Assembly (NCBI GenBank): GCA_008711295.1
Contig: VUYV01000042.1
Location: 1,071,834-1,135,833 of the forward strand
Direction of reading: 5' to 3'
From: Anarhynchus alexandrinus
Taxonomy: Eukaryota; Chordata; Aves; Charadriiformes; Charadriidae
DNA: 64,000 nt
Shown here one piece after another: positions 12,573 through 25,123 of this stretch (position 1 is its first letter; every line of letters begins with the position of its first letter). The position numbers and the translations under genes were made by a program. The notes below the pieces were generated by a model. The model made no database searches. It had not been told where the DNA came from and saw nothing but the letters and a program-made list of their open reading frames with translations.

Positions 12573-14320
12573 CTGAAAACTCTTTTCATGCTAACACTCC
12601 AGAATAAAATTGAGAACAAAACAGGTGGTGGGTTGTTTGGTTTTGTTTTTTATTTGTCAAATGCTGACGTGTTTAACCAGAAAACAATAAAATGGAATGG
12701 GGAAATGAGGGAGGGTGGGGGGTAACACACCTCAAAGAAAGCACAGAACAACAAGAATGTAAAGATAACAATGCCTGTTAGATACATATTTACCCATCCA
12801 GTTATCCATCAATGTTTCTGGAACTACAGATAAGAAAAACACAATTTTCAGCATGATAAGTAAGGCAAAATTATAATAATAACAAAAATGTTTAGAATAT
12901 ACCCTCCTATTATCCTCAGGACTACAGTTACTCATGTTTAAGAAGCACTCAAAAGCATTTTTTCTCAAACACTTGAGATTGCCAATAGGTTTAGATTCCC
13001 AATTCATCATGTTGGGAGAGGGGAAAAGCAAAACGGTTCCTGGCTTCAGGCTAAGGCTTTGGGTATTTTGATGAGTGAAATGCAGCAGACCTAGGAGCAG
13101 TTGTTCAATTTATGTTGTACAGATAATGGCTAAAGGCAGAAGTAATGCAGACAGCTTTTCCCACAATTCTGTACAAAAGTAAAAAGTTACACAACTCCTT
13201 ATCTTGACTAATTTCAGTAGGGTGCCTTTAAATTACCACAAAGTTCATTTTGTTAACCTTTAATAGTCTCTCTTAGGACAGTTTGGTTTTGACTGGGAAC
13301 AATATATGATCTCTCTTACCAAGACATTCAATTTCTCCTCAAATTAATTTAAATCTTCCCTTGTAATTTAAAATTTTTATTTGTCATTGTCAATGTAACA
13401 TCAATTATTTCTGGCTCTGCCCTCAATTTAGCTGCAAGAATCAGTCTCTTGGTACTGTTTAAAATCTAGTTAGGAATTTTAGGAAGGGATACCGGAGCAA
13501 TCTAATGATAATTATTTTTGTCATTGTCAGCTTGAGTAATCATGCAGCCTTTGTAATGGAGTCTGATAATAGTGCTATATTCTATGGGAATATGAGTTGT
13601 ATAAACTAAAAACATAAAATGTGAATTGGTTAGGAGTGTCTAAATAAATATAGGATCTGAATTAACATGTGTGGAAGCTCTACTTTGTAGGCCAGGGAAT
13701 TAATTTTCATATCTTTGTTTTGTATCTCATGAACATCAGAAACTCATCTATTTTCTTTCATTATTTTTTGCCTAGATCTAATTTTCTTAATAATTTTCTT
13801 TCTTTATCAGAAGTCCTAATGCCATAGTTCCATAACTATTTAGCAAGTATTCTGGTAATAGCAATACTCACTCTTGCCCTCTCTTCAGACTCCATATTGA
13901 TGATGAACACGTTCCCTTCAGATGTGCCGCTCCCTCTGTCAGTTACTTTTTTTTTGAATATGGATATGTCCGTACTTGCTGACTTAATGAATTATGAGCC
14001 GTATAATTATATGTCTGCAGGATGAAGTTTGCCTTCATTAAAAAATCTCAGACATATAACCAAATATAAACTATGAACTAAAGAAAATTACAATGATTTC
14101 ATTCTTTGCTCTACAGAATATATTTTTAAGAAAAATAATTGAAACCAACATATTCCCAGCCCACAGGGCCCACAGTCTGTCAGCAAATGCAATTGTCCCA
14201 TGACCCCACATGCTTCCAGTGTTACAGGACACAATCCCTCTGGTAAACAAGGTTCTTAAGACACAGATTTTCAGCCTGGAAGGGTCCTCATTTAACTAGT
14301 GAATTTTTAAATCAATAATG
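12573..14320. other. AT-rich non-coding sequence
   Basis: It contains a G/T-rich tract at 12621-12656. On the minus strand near 12.82 kb there is a good acceptor (TTTTTCTTATCTGTAG) followed after 30 bp by GTAAATA, but the implied microexon is too short to support. Confidence 0.45.
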
Positions 14321-14355
14321 TCTTTCTTTCTTTCTTTTTTTTTTTTTTTTTTTTT
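14321..14355 (+). repeat. (TTTC)n microsatellite and T21 run
   Basis: Three to four TTTC units are followed by 21 T at 14335-14355. On the minus strand this would read as a poly-A tail, but I recognise no retroposed body beside it on either side. Confidence 0.9.
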
Positions 14356-16180
14356 AAGAAATGTTTAAATGGGAAGGAGAAGGTGGTAATAAAACAGTGA
14401 GTGAAATTCTGTATGTGTCATCAGGTGCAGATGGACTTACCACTGTTCAAAATTTCTCATAAGGTTTTCAGTTTAACCAATGGAAGCCCAAAAATTGCTC
14501 ACCCAGGGTTTATCCAAGCTGAGGACTTGAAGAGTCATGCTCTTGTGGCACTGTTACATGAGAAGCAGCAGCTACTAAATCTTTTTGGTGACAGGATTAA
14601 ATCTGAATTGCATCTCATCTCAGCTTTCTCACAGATCTTTTCCTCCTATATGCTTGAATAGGGTAACCACATGAGAATTTAGTATTGCTTTCTCACTTCT
14701 TTGCTTTGCTTTTCTAATCTGACAGAGGAATTTTCTACTCTGTGGGTGTATGTATAACCAACTCAGGGCAGAGAAGAGAAACTTCAGAACAGGAATGAGT
14801 GACGAGGAGAGGGGCAGGAGTTCACAGTCTCTGGGTCTGGCCGCCTTGCTCTAGAGTTTGGCACAAATCCAATGTGATTTACATTCTCTGTGCGTATCTT
14901 CCCTTTACAGAGAAGTGCTGCTAACTCAGCAGTGTGCTTCTCTTCAATCAGTGTTGAGCTGAGTGTGACTATGGTTTAGGCACACTGATAATTGTCTGTC
15001 TGGAAAGAAACTAAAACAAGTACTGCAATTTTCATTTGAATACCTAAATGCTAGAGGACAATCAGGAGTGCTTTACCCAGAGACTCACTCTTTCAGAACT
15101 TTGAAGCAGATTTTTCTCCAGGATGAACTGTAGTTAGAAAATGAACTTATTAAAAACCTTTGTGCAAAAATGAAGCTATTTAGATAAAAGTTAATTCTTC
15201 AAGTGGTCATTCATGCACCTCAGATACAGTGAGAAGAAAAAGAGACACTATTAATATTCAGAAAACAAATGGTGTAGGCTACAGCTTTATATAAGGTATT
15301 TAAGAGACAAAGACAGAAACGACTTGATGGACAGGTTGAAGACAAGGGAGTCTCCAATAACATATCAGGAATATTTTCTAAGGGCAAAGATACTGAGGGC
15401 AAAAGCCTTGAAAGTGGGGATACAGAGTGGAGTGTTGGGGAGTAAAATGATAAGAGGTAAGAAAGAAGTAAAGAATGCTGTGACTAATGGAATTTAATAG
15501 ATTTAGATCGGACCTCAGTCTTTGTCTTCTCTGTTGTCTTGTCTTCTCCTGAGTCCTCATGTCAGAGATGCTGCCCCTTGTTACATCTGTCACAGTGGGC
15601 TCCTTGGCCCTTCCATAGTGGCAGTCACTGAAAGGACATGCTATCGAAAGTGTTGAGGAAGATTTCATCTCTCTGTTGCACAGCTCAGTGATTTAGAGGC
15701 TTCAGCAGTGTGACATGCTGAATCAGCTCTGCCACTGATGTTAGGAGTTTCTGACTACTTTGTGATTATATCTAGATTGGTTCAAATGGTTATGCTACAT
15801 AAGAGGAAAATGAGTGTAGGCAAGTACAGTAGAACCACTTACAGTGAAGTTGTGTGAAAATCCCAAACAGCCTTAGTGCATTTCAATAAACTTTTTCATC
15901 AAGCTGCATACAGTGATGCTTCTAGAAAATTTTTTTTTCAGATACTAAACCCTTTGGAATACATCAAATAAAGTGTCTAGATAGTGTTAAATAATGGGGA
16001 TTATTGCCTTGTTCTCATCTTGGACAGAAGCAAAAACAGAGAAGAAAAACACATCACCTGTTGCTGAAGGTTCTCTCAGCTGGAAGTAAAAACAATTTAG
16101 GTTAAAATTTTTTGCAGATGCTTTACCTACAAGTTATGCAGAAAAAGCACTTGGAAACAAAACAATTTGATTTTTATGAC
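14356..16180. other. Non-coding sequence, nothing recognised
   Basis: An 86-codon plus-strand frame at 14401-14661 and a 96-codon minus-strand frame at 15378-15668 show no known domain and no convincing splice context. The stretch at about 14750-14990 is somewhat GC-richer than its flanks and looks single-copy. Confidence 0.45.
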
Positions 16181-16790
16181 TATGGGACCGTCTTCAAGGA
16201 CTGAAGACTGCTAAGCAGGGATAAGATCCACCTGGCCAAGCGGGGCAAAAGCATCCTTGCCAGCTGGCTCACCAACCTGCTGAGGAGAGCTTTAAACTAG
16301 AAATAACAGCAAAGGGAGATGATAACCTTCAGTCAAATGAGAAAACGGTGAACCAGGTTGGCCAGTAAAGGGTGCAAGGTGATATGGACGAGACAGATTT
16401 CATATTGAACAAAACAGAGTGGAAAAGGGCCCACCCCAAGTGTACTCACACAAATAAGGGAGACCCAAAAGGACAGCACTATGGGAGAAGCTTTCACACT
16501 TTTCCTGGGAAATCAGCATGAGTGGGAGCCCCTCCCAAGTGCTTGTGCACTAAGGCATGCAGCATGGGGAACAAAAAGAGGAATTAGAGGTCTGTGCACA
16601 GTTGCAGAGCTACGATCTCATTAGCAACATAGTGGTGGTGGGATAGCTCCCACAACTGGAGTGCTGTGATGGATGGATACAGGCCCTTTAGGAAGGACAT
16701 GCTGGGACAGTGAAGAGGGGGAGTTTCCCTTTATGTGAGAGAGAAATGGGAATGCCAAGAGCTGTACCTAGGAACAGGAAAGGAGCCAGA
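16181..16790 (+). mobile_element. CR1 LINE, 5' fragment (leader and endonuclease N-terminus)
   Basis: The segment matches the leader of avian CR1 elements, including GCTTTAAACTAG near 16290-16301, and then the start of ORF2. ORF2 begins with ATGGGGAACAAA near 16565, then shifts frame. Further on the frame reads WWDSSHNWSAVMDGYR and GGVSLYVREKWECQELYL, typical of the N-terminal half of the CR1 apurinic-like endonuclease. A 1-bp loss near the ATG, an altered stretch before WWD and a stop before GGVS make it non-functional. Unlike most CR1 copies it lacks the reverse transcriptase and the 3' end and stops near 16790. It is therefore an internal or 5' remnant left by later deletion or rearrangement, not ordinary 5' truncation. 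Confidence 0.85.
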
Positions 16791-17302
16791 TAAATAACTC
16801 CCAAGATGGTAGCTGTGAAGTTTTTTGGTCAGTCAAAATACTTCCACCTTGCAGTGGCCAAGTAGGTTACAGGAATAAGAAAGTGCAGCAAAAGGAGCAT
16901 ATTTGGAGGGTCAGTGGTTCCTTTGCTTTTCCCACTTCCTTCCTCAGAAGGATCACATTGCTGCAGAAACAGCTCTGTGATCTATGACAGGAAATTTCTC
17001 CATCTGACTCACATCGCTTTGCCAACAAAAAGGTAAATGCACTATTTCTGATTTTGGGATTAGAATAAGGGAGGAGGCACGGAGTTTTACTCTTTTTTTT
17101 TTTTTTGTGAATAAATCGTAAAAAACCTCAAAACATCATGCTTGTCACTCAACAAATTAAACTGGCCATAGATGACTGATGTCATGCATATATAGTTAGT
17201 TCTTTTTTGATGTTTTAGGATTATCTCAGGAAGATAAATATCACAAGTGAAGGATAATATTTAGAAATATCCTTTAGATCTTAAAAGAAAACAGAAGATA
17301 TT
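16791..17302. other. Non-coding sequence between CR1 and LTR
   Basis: It contains a T14 run at 17093-17106. The first 100 bp may hold diverged CR1 endonuclease sequence, but I cannot align it by eye. Confidence 0.45.
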
Positions 17303-17863
17303 TGTGGTGGATTGACTTTGGTGGGCTGCCAGACCCCACCCAGCTGCTCTCTCACTCCCCTTTCTCAACAGGACAGGGTGAGAAAATAAGATGGAAAAGC
17401 TCATGGGTCAAGATAAAGACAGGGAGGTCACTTGACAGTTACCATCACAGGCACAACAGACTCAACCAGGGGAAAATTAATTTAAGTTATTCCCAATTAA
17501 AATATATTTGGATAGTGAGAAACAAAAACTAAAATATAACCCCACACACACTTTCCCAGGCTCAGCTTCACTTCTTTCTCATCTCCTCTACCTCCTCCCT
17601 TTCCCTGAGCGGTGCAGGGAGGATGGGGAATGAGGAGCTGTGGTCAGTCCATAATTGTTTTTATTTTGCCCTTTCTTAAATTTGTTTTCCCTGAGGTTCT
17701 GCCATCTTGGCTGAGGGGCTCAGCCGTGCCCTGGGGTGGGTGGGTTGGATCCTGCTGGAACTGGCTGTGTCCGGCACTGGGCAGCCCCGGCCTCTCCTCA
17801 CAGAGGCCACCCCGCACCCCCCGCTGCCGCCACCTGGGCAGGGACACCCGGCACAATAACACA
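17303..17863 (-). mobile_element. Antisense ERVL-like solo LTR, variant family
   Basis: Read on the plus strand it starts TGTGGTGGATTGAC, the reverse complement of the GGTCAACCCACCACA end of the 40.7-kb LTR. It also has CATGGGTCAAGATAAAGACA, the reverse complement of that LTR's post-polyadenylation block. It ends AACACA near 17863. The body differs from the 40.7-kb LTR: it has a TTAATTTAAGTTATTCCCAA block and a GC-rich segment (about 17700-17850). It therefore belongs to a related but distinct LTR type sharing the 3' end. I see no clear 5-bp duplication (ATATT on the left, GCATA on the right), so one edge may be eroded or wrongly placed. Confidence 0.75.
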
Positions 17864-19928
17864 GCATAATCATGATAAAATGAGAGAGAAGTTTTTCCTT
17901 ATTGTTATGAAACCATACTCACTAGTAAGTTTTTGATATGCTTTTATATCGTACTTTGAAAAATATGCTTGTACGCACATGAGATCTATGTGATAATCAC
18001 AAATTGGTCTCTAAGGGCCAAGACCTCCAAATTCGGGGTGATTCCTACAACAGATACATTCATTACAAGTCAGCTGTGTACATTCAACGATCAAACCATT
18101 GTGCAGTCTCTCTGTGCCACTTAAAAGAAAAGGTGGTTAAAACGTTGTAGCAAAGGTAATAACAAAATATTGGAAAGTACATGATCTGCAACCAGAATAC
18201 ATTCACTGTGTAGACTTCAGCTCATGTTGGTCTCTGGAGATGCATATGATCATCAGCAAATTGAAGGTTGCAGAGTTTTTTAATTGCTTGTTGTCAGTGC
18301 ATAGAGGTTGTATTTCAGATCATGAATTTTAAGTTGTCCATCCTTCCTTTGTTTCCTAATTATGTGCATATAGACAAGAAAGGTACAGAGTCAAACAGAG
18401 TTTAGAAGTTGCAGTAGGGTTTTTCTACGTAGAAGCACAGAGAGAGGATCCTGCCTGTTGTCTTACAGGTTCAGCTCAGATCTCTCTTGGCATGTTTTAG
18501 GTGAACTAGCATGTCTTTTCTTTCTCTAGCCTTCAAGAAACTTTTCTATGTACAGTAATATTGTTGAGAGCAAGTTCTATATCCCAGGTACTGTATTCTG
18601 GCGTAATTAAGTTTAGGCTTAAGAATAAGTAGAAATGTCCTAAAATAATGAACCTTTTAATTTGAGGAAATAAAATTGGGGAATTTTCCAACTGATGCAA
18701 TGGGAATGGGGTGGTGTACTGAAACACAAGGCACTCATTGTATTTGAATCATTAAAAAAAACAACAAATGAGAGGCAAATTAAAGTAATAACTAAAACAT
18801 GAGGTTTTCAGAGACAGACCATATTCCACAGATGTCTGGAAATAAGTATCATTCTCTATGCTGCAGCTATTTTTCCTGCAGTTCAAAGCTCAGAATCCCC
18901 ATGGAAACAGGTTGGTCTTACCATTGACTTCCTAACTTCTGAGACAAAAAAAAAAAAAAAATAAAAAAATTACAGAGGTGAAATCCTGTCCCCAGGAAAG
19001 ACAGATCACAATTCTGAAAGCTGTAGTTAGGAAACAGGATTGCAAATACAGCATCCAGATCTTTTAAAGTTGGTGCCTTCCTGCTCGAGTAACACTGAAG
19101 TGAACCCTCTGGCAACATCTAAAGGATGAAGGGTCTTACGAAGAGTCACTTAGATAAAAATTAAAATGAAAACAACATGTTAGTTACATAACTTCTAAAT
19201 CTTTTGGTTTGCTTTTAGCCTGTTCTTAAATGAACCTCAAAAATAATGGGAGACTCAAATTAGGTGTAAAAATCCAAATTGTCTGCTTATTTCTTGGAGG
19301 GCTTTTGTAAAATTCTCACAAAATTATATTCCCAGTACATGCTAGTTCAGGTGAGTTACAAACAGTAGAAAGCAAATAATAAAAAAGGAACTTTAATAAA
19401 TTTGGCTAAATAGAGAAAACAAGGCTTATAATTTAAGCACATTTGTCAAAATTGAATGCCAAGTGTTGCTTGACTTGTTTAAAGGCTGGATGAGTAACAC
19501 AAAAAATATTCTTCCAAGAAATAGTTTGATAAATATTTTGTTGACAGCATCAGAATTAATGTACATCTGCTTCATCAAAACCAGCAAGTATCCATGGCAT
19601 AAGGGAAACAAAAAAAAAAACCCCACAGTAATCTGCAGGATCACAACCTAAAAACTCTGTGAAAACCAAAGTGAAGATTTGTATTCACAAACGTGTTTTT
19701 TTTCAGCAAAAGCTGTTATTTCAGTTGTTCCACAAGTTCTACTAGACCAAGGCACAGTAGCTCCAAGCATTAGGCCTTTCATTATTTCAATATGTTGTGT
19801 TCTCAATGATCAACACCTTAGGGCGAAAGACAAGCCTGCCATTGGCAAATTTGAAGTCTCTTTCACTCTTCCTTTACTATTGCAAGCACAATGCTAAGAA
19901 TAATGAATTACTGTCTTCAAAATCAGTT
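17864..19928. other. Non-coding sequence
   Basis: It contains an A16 run at 18946-18961 and, at 19607-19626, an A-run followed by CCCCAC (see the findings). No gene is recognisable. Confidence 0.5.
18946..18961 (+). repeat. A16 run
   Basis: A homopolymer of 16 A is followed by T and a further A7. No retroposon body is attached. Confidence 0.9.
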
Positions 19929-20575
19929 CATAGAATCATAGAAGGGTTTAGGTTGGAAGGGACCTTAAAGATCATCTAGTTTCAACCCCCATGCCATGGG
20001 CAGGGACACTTCTCACTTGACCAGGTTGCTCAGAGCCCCATCCAGCCTGGCCTTAAACACCTCTAGGGGTAAGGCCTCCATAACTTCTCTGGGCAACCTG
20101 TTCCAGTGTCCCACCACCCTCATAGTGAAAAATTTCTTCCTGATATCTGATCTAAATATACCCTCTTCCAGTTCGAAGCCATTCTCCCTCACTCTATCAC
20201 TACATGCCCTTGCAAAAAATCCCTCTCCAGCTTTCTTGTAGGTCCCCTTCGGATACTGTAAGGCTGCTATAAGGTCTCACTGAAGCCTTCTCTTCTCCAG
20301 GCTGAACAACCCCAACTCTCTCAGCCTGTCTTCAGAGGAGAGGTGCTCCAGCCCTCTGATCATCTTCGTGGCTCTTCCTCTGGACCCGCTCCAACAGGTC
20401 CACAACCTTCTTGTGCTGAGGAGTCCAAAGCTGGACACAGTACTCCAGGTGGGGTCTCACAAGAGTGGAGTAGAGGGGTAGAATCACCTCCCTCAATCTG
20501 TCGGCCATGCTTTTTTGATGCAACCCAGGATACAGATGGCCTTCTTGGCTGCGAGCACACATTGCTGTGACATTT
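19929..20575 (-). mobile_element. CR1 LINE, 5'-truncated, 3' end of ORF2 and 3' UTR
   Basis: On the plus strand it starts with the reverse-complemented CR1 tail (ATAGAATCATAGAA), followed by the inverted 3' UTR (GGTTGGAAGGGACCTTAAAG) and the end of ORF2. The minus-strand frame at 20589-20332 reads [19 protein letters not shown] and [11 protein letters not shown], the conserved C-terminal part of the CR1 reverse transcriptase protein, before frameshifts. At about 650 bp it is an ordinary 5'-truncated copy. It is less decayed than the copies at 42.5 and 54.8 kb, so probably younger. Confidence 0.95.
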
Positions 20576-22659
20576 ATGGGAAATCCCACATTTCAGTGGT
20601 AATGATATTGGAATAATCTAAATTGTTGTCATTAAAATTCAGTCTATTGCTCTGGACAAAAATGGAAACTTCACAAAAGAGACTTTTAGAATAGATGATG
20701 ACTTTCTGTACTTGTGGTGATTCTCCAACAATCAGTATGATACTCTTGCACAATTAATAGCACTTAAAATTCACATGGTAAATTCTTTTTTTTTTTTATT
20801 TGAATACTTTCTTTCTCATTCTTGGAGAAAAGCAAGTACTCTTTGCTCTGTTCACTGTACATGTGAATACTGATGCATTTATGTTTGTAACGCCCTGTCT
20901 AGGAGAAATACAAAACAGTCATAAGTTTTTCTTGATGTGCAAGAAATTATCCTCAATTTATACACAGGCTCCAAATTCCACAAACATAGCGGTTACAAGA
21001 ACTGTAAGTAACATCACTATTGAAAAAACTGTTTCAATATAAATAAAACAATTAGATATTTGTGAATGTCTGTATGTTCCAATAGATTATTTCACCTGTT
21101 CCCCTTAACACCAGTCCTGCAATCAGGATGTTACTTGCTGATAGAAATTTTGACAACTGGCATTAAAGTGAAGTGCTGTCTTTTCAGTAATTCTGAGAAT
21201 GAAAGAGAAAAAGGAAGTATCAGTAAAATGTTCATGTGTTCCACTGTGCACTCAAGACTATCTGTTCTACAAGTGAAATTACTCTTTGATTTTCACTATG
21301 GAAAGGTGAATATATATTATTAGTAGTAACAATCTGAAAAATGAGTTATAGATCCAAACTTATAGGTCCAGATTTTCCAGTTAATATTTTTTTTCTCAGC
21401 TTAAATAGCATGAATGTTTATTGTTCTTTGCTTAACTATTGGTTTCTAAAGTACAGAGGATAAGTGAAAAGAAAGCCTCTACCGAGACACATTTGAAGAG
21501 CAGTATTTTAAGTATTTGCAACATTTTTATTTCAGAGATATTTTACTTCAGTGAAACAGTCAGTGGACGTAAAGGAAAATTCATTCACTATGAAGAACAG
21601 AGCATCTGATTTTACAAAAAAATGCTGTGCGTTCCTTGTGGAACATGGCTCATTGTGCATAGATAAATCGGTCAGCATGCCAGAATGTTGTATTTCTCAA
21701 GAATATAGCTCTAAGGCAAGTCATCAACAGTACTATTCGATTTGTTGCTTGCCTAGACATGGAGTTAGAGTCTATATTATTTCACATACAGACTTAACAT
21801 TCTTATTTGCCCTTTCTGTAACTTCCTGAGTTTTACCTAAAAAGCCCACCTAACAAGTATAATCTTCTACCTGATTTTTCTGCTGACTAGAAATAATCAA
21901 GCAATTTTATATAATTTCTCTATGTGAAGTGAACTACTGTATACATTTGTGTTTGTTGTTGGTTCCCTACTAAAAGCCCCATTTTAATGATGCCTTATGA
22001 GAGTTTTCAGAAAAAAAAAATAAAAAATTATTACCCTATTCCTATAACAGACTGAAAGAATTTTGTAATTGTATGTACATTGACAGCTGTCATTAAAAAA
22101 CTACAGTTAACTTCTGATGTAAAATATCTTTTTTATTCTTTTTATATTATTCCTTTTTTCTTTGACTAACTATGCAGAAAACTTATCCATTTTGTCATGT
22201 TACCCCTCTTTTACTTTAGCAGTATGAAGATATGCATATTCTCTCTATATATACACACGTATATAGTTTGCTTCCAATGTACATTTCTCTCTTGACAAGA
22301 TACAGTATAAATAATTTATAGACACAATTTATTGCAAGATAGAAATATGCTGATACAAAGTGCAGAGAACCACCTTCTATTCAGGGAAAAGCAATATAGT
22401 ACACAGTGTTGTAATAAACTGCATATTTTGTTAGGAAAGATATTTTATTGATTTATTTTTCACCTGTGCATTGCAAGTTTTCTATAATTCAAGTCCTGAT
22501 TATTATTTTTTATATCATAGCTTAAGTTACCAGAGGAGGAAATTAATTTTTTCCACTCTTATCTTTGGTGTGAGCTGTCCTTAAATGTGAGTAAAATGGC
22601 TATACTTAACTGTGTAATAATCCACCGTTCATGCTGAGTTAGCAAAGAGAAACAGGATA
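20576..22659. other. AT-rich non-coding sequence
   Basis: No repeat family is recognised. There are A/T homopolymers near 20.79 and 22.01 kb and a TATA/CACA-rich patch near 22.24-22.27 kb. The 80-92-codon plus-strand frames contain no known domain. Confidence 0.5.
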
Positions 22660-23095
22660 TCTCTTCAGTCATCAGGCTGCCGGATGGCCTTCTCAAAAGG
22701 GAAATAAAAAATCACCTCGTCTCAAAATCACCTGCTTGAGATTGACCTCCACGTGCTAAATCCCTCTGCAGGCAGATCTTAACAGCCATTTATCTCTGCC
22801 ACACCTGTGGTGCCGACTTTCCCAGAGGGCAGAGAGAAACATTTAGCAATCTAGGATGTTATTTCCTCAGTAATTAGCAATCCCCTCAGCAGACTGGTTC
22901 AGCTTTCTCCCTCAGAGACCCTTGGGCACGGTGACCTGCCTCCGGGCCTCAGCAATTTTACCCCTGGGGGTATCTGAGCCGATGGCTGCCTTGCAGCCAG
23001 ATGCGTATCTGCCTGAGGAATAGTCCTTTGGGAGTGACTTGTCCGCGATGCAGTCCTCAGTAGCGTTCCTCACCTCCTGAGAGACTTCCCCTGTC
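22660..23095. promoter_or_regulatory. Candidate conserved regulatory patch (E-box cluster)
   Basis: About 435 bp are GC-richer than their flanks, look single-copy and have no long frame. They contain E-box motifs CACCTG at 22729-22734, CACGTG at 22750-22755 and CACCTG at 22802-22807, all within 80 bp. Nothing resembles CR1 or the LTRs in the window. The composition suits a distal enhancer or other constrained non-coding element, but E-boxes are short and conservation cannot be judged from one sequence. Confidence 0.25.
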
Positions 23096-25123
23096 CATTT
23101 TGGTTAATAAAATGTGTTATTAATGACTATGATTGAGTAATCAAAGTAGTACTTTTCATCTGCGAAAGGACAGATGAAAAATATAGCAAATGTGCAATCA
23201 TCTGACACATCAAGTATTCAGAGAATACAAAAAGACTAAAATTGTATAGCTAAACTGAGTTTAAAGATGCGAAGATGTTTAAAGAAGTTACTACACTACA
23301 GAGGTTTTACATTTGTATAATAACAACTGATTTTGCTGAAGCTGTGTGACTTCCACGCAGACTTTACAGTGCATCAAATCCACCACCTCTGTAACATTTT
23401 GCTAATTTGACTTAAATTATCACTGCGAAATGAAGGAAAACTACTAATGGAATAATATTTTTTTTCAGTGTTTAACTGAAAAGAAATAAAACAAACATGA
23501 AATGGAAGTCATATTTTTTTTGTCAGCAGGCATAAAAATAATACTTACAAGGAAACATCTTTGGAAAATAAAGTGTATTTAATTGCTAGTTGGTAAACTT
23601 AGATCAAAGATAAATTACAAAAGGAGAGAATGAATACTAGAGAGAAGAGGAACATCTTCCAATTGGACTAATATTCGGCCTTGCAAGTGAATGTACTGTA
23701 GATGTAAAGGACTATTTATGCTCTTCAGCATTAAATAGAAAGTAAAAATATGATCTAATTGCCTGCTTGGATTCAATTATGGAAGCTGCATAGTATCACA
23801 TGGCATGCTTTATTGCAGCTGACTGCCCTAACCCCAAAACAGTAAAAAAACTTAACCCGTCTGCCACTTATTTTTTTTTTTACTTACGGTGTATTAATTG
23901 GAATCTAAATTCTGTCATCACCAAAGTAAGTAGCACTGGATTTTTGGTGCATTTCTGTTGACTATACATAGCCCAGTGGTAACAACATGTTTAGAAAGGG
24001 CAAACCCTGTTTTTAAATTCTTCTTTCTGGTCCAATAAGTTACAGGGACTTGGCATTTATTACCAATACAGTACCTTCAATGCCATTCTACTGGGTGTAA
24101 CGGGCTGGAACTGTCATGGGTGTCTCATTTTAAAAAATACCTGCTATTCACAGGAATAGAAATTTCACATGCTACAGTTAGTACTCCAAAGTATAAGGAC
24201 AGAATATTAAACAGTCACTCATGAATGATGTTTCTCCATCTCTCTGTTTATCTCCCTTTTGATTTTCAAAAGAAACATTGTTTTCATTGTCCTCAAGGTA
24301 ATGGCTGCAAACCTTCTGCAGGTGTCTGTCTTTGAAAGGAAAGGGTCTAAGTCCAGCCGATTCCCTGCTATTCATCCCCACCTTGGCTTGTGTCTTCAGG
24401 AGTCAAGCTGTGCTGGAAACACAAGTCCCTGAAGCCATCAAGAGAAGTAAAATATAGGGGTCTGCAGGGGGGAGGCCCTTTTAATGTCCCTGTACTCTAT
24501 AAAAATGCTGGCTTTCATTATTAATTTGTATGATACTTCACTCATTAAGAGAACATATTTTTAAGGCTTCTTCTTTCAGTCCAAACCATCCACAGCTTTC
24601 TAAAGTGGGAACTCTTTACTGTGTTTCAGGGATGCTCTGTGTGTTTCTTTTTTTTAAAAAAATTAATCTGAAGTAGAGTTGATCAGAGCCCAGACTTTTC
24701 TTAGGCTTCTCAAGTTTATGAACTATCCATGGAGCAATTAGAAATGCATATATTTTCAGGAGATGAGTTTCAGGGCCTATTATAGCTTCTCTTCTGTCTA
24801 CCATCTTCAGCCTTATTCTGAGCAGAGGATATTGCCACACCAGACAGACAGTCTTACAGCTGTAAGTTAGTAAGTTAGAAGTGCCTATAGAAAAATTACA
24901 AGTCCAGGAATAACTTTGATTCACACCATTGCCTCCTTCATGGAAGCTCCAGAATATGTGTTTTAAGTGGTAGGCTGCTGTATAACTGTATATCAGCCAG
25001 CTGCAAACACCATTTATACATAAAAATATGTAGTAGAAAATGTAATTAAAAGTACAATATCAATCAGAAAAATATCTATTGCCTAAATTAAGTTTGTTTG
25101 TACCAGCTTAATTTGGCTGCTGT
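23096..25123. other. AT-rich non-coding sequence
   Basis: Nothing is recognised. Minus-strand frames at 24178-24381 (67 codons) and 24616-24924 (102 codons) have no known domain and no paired splice sites that I trust. Confidence 0.5.

Noticed and set aside
12775..12840. Minus-strand 30-bp microexon between TTCTTATCTGTAG and GTAAATA
   Set aside because: Too short to judge, and its outgoing phase does not fit the next candidate at 12572.
17644..17936. Four overlapping frames of 65-85 codons on both strands
   Set aside because: Mostly within the GC-rich part of the antisense LTR; peptides are low-complexity P/G/R-rich.
18918..18980. Minus-strand T-rich tract plus CAG followed 17 bp later by GTAAGA
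   Set aside because: The T-run is a homopolymer that creates an acceptor-like sequence by itself; a 17-bp exon is not supportable.
20343..20570. 75-codon plus-strand frame
   Set aside because: Antisense shadow of the CR1 ORF2 fragment on the minus strand.
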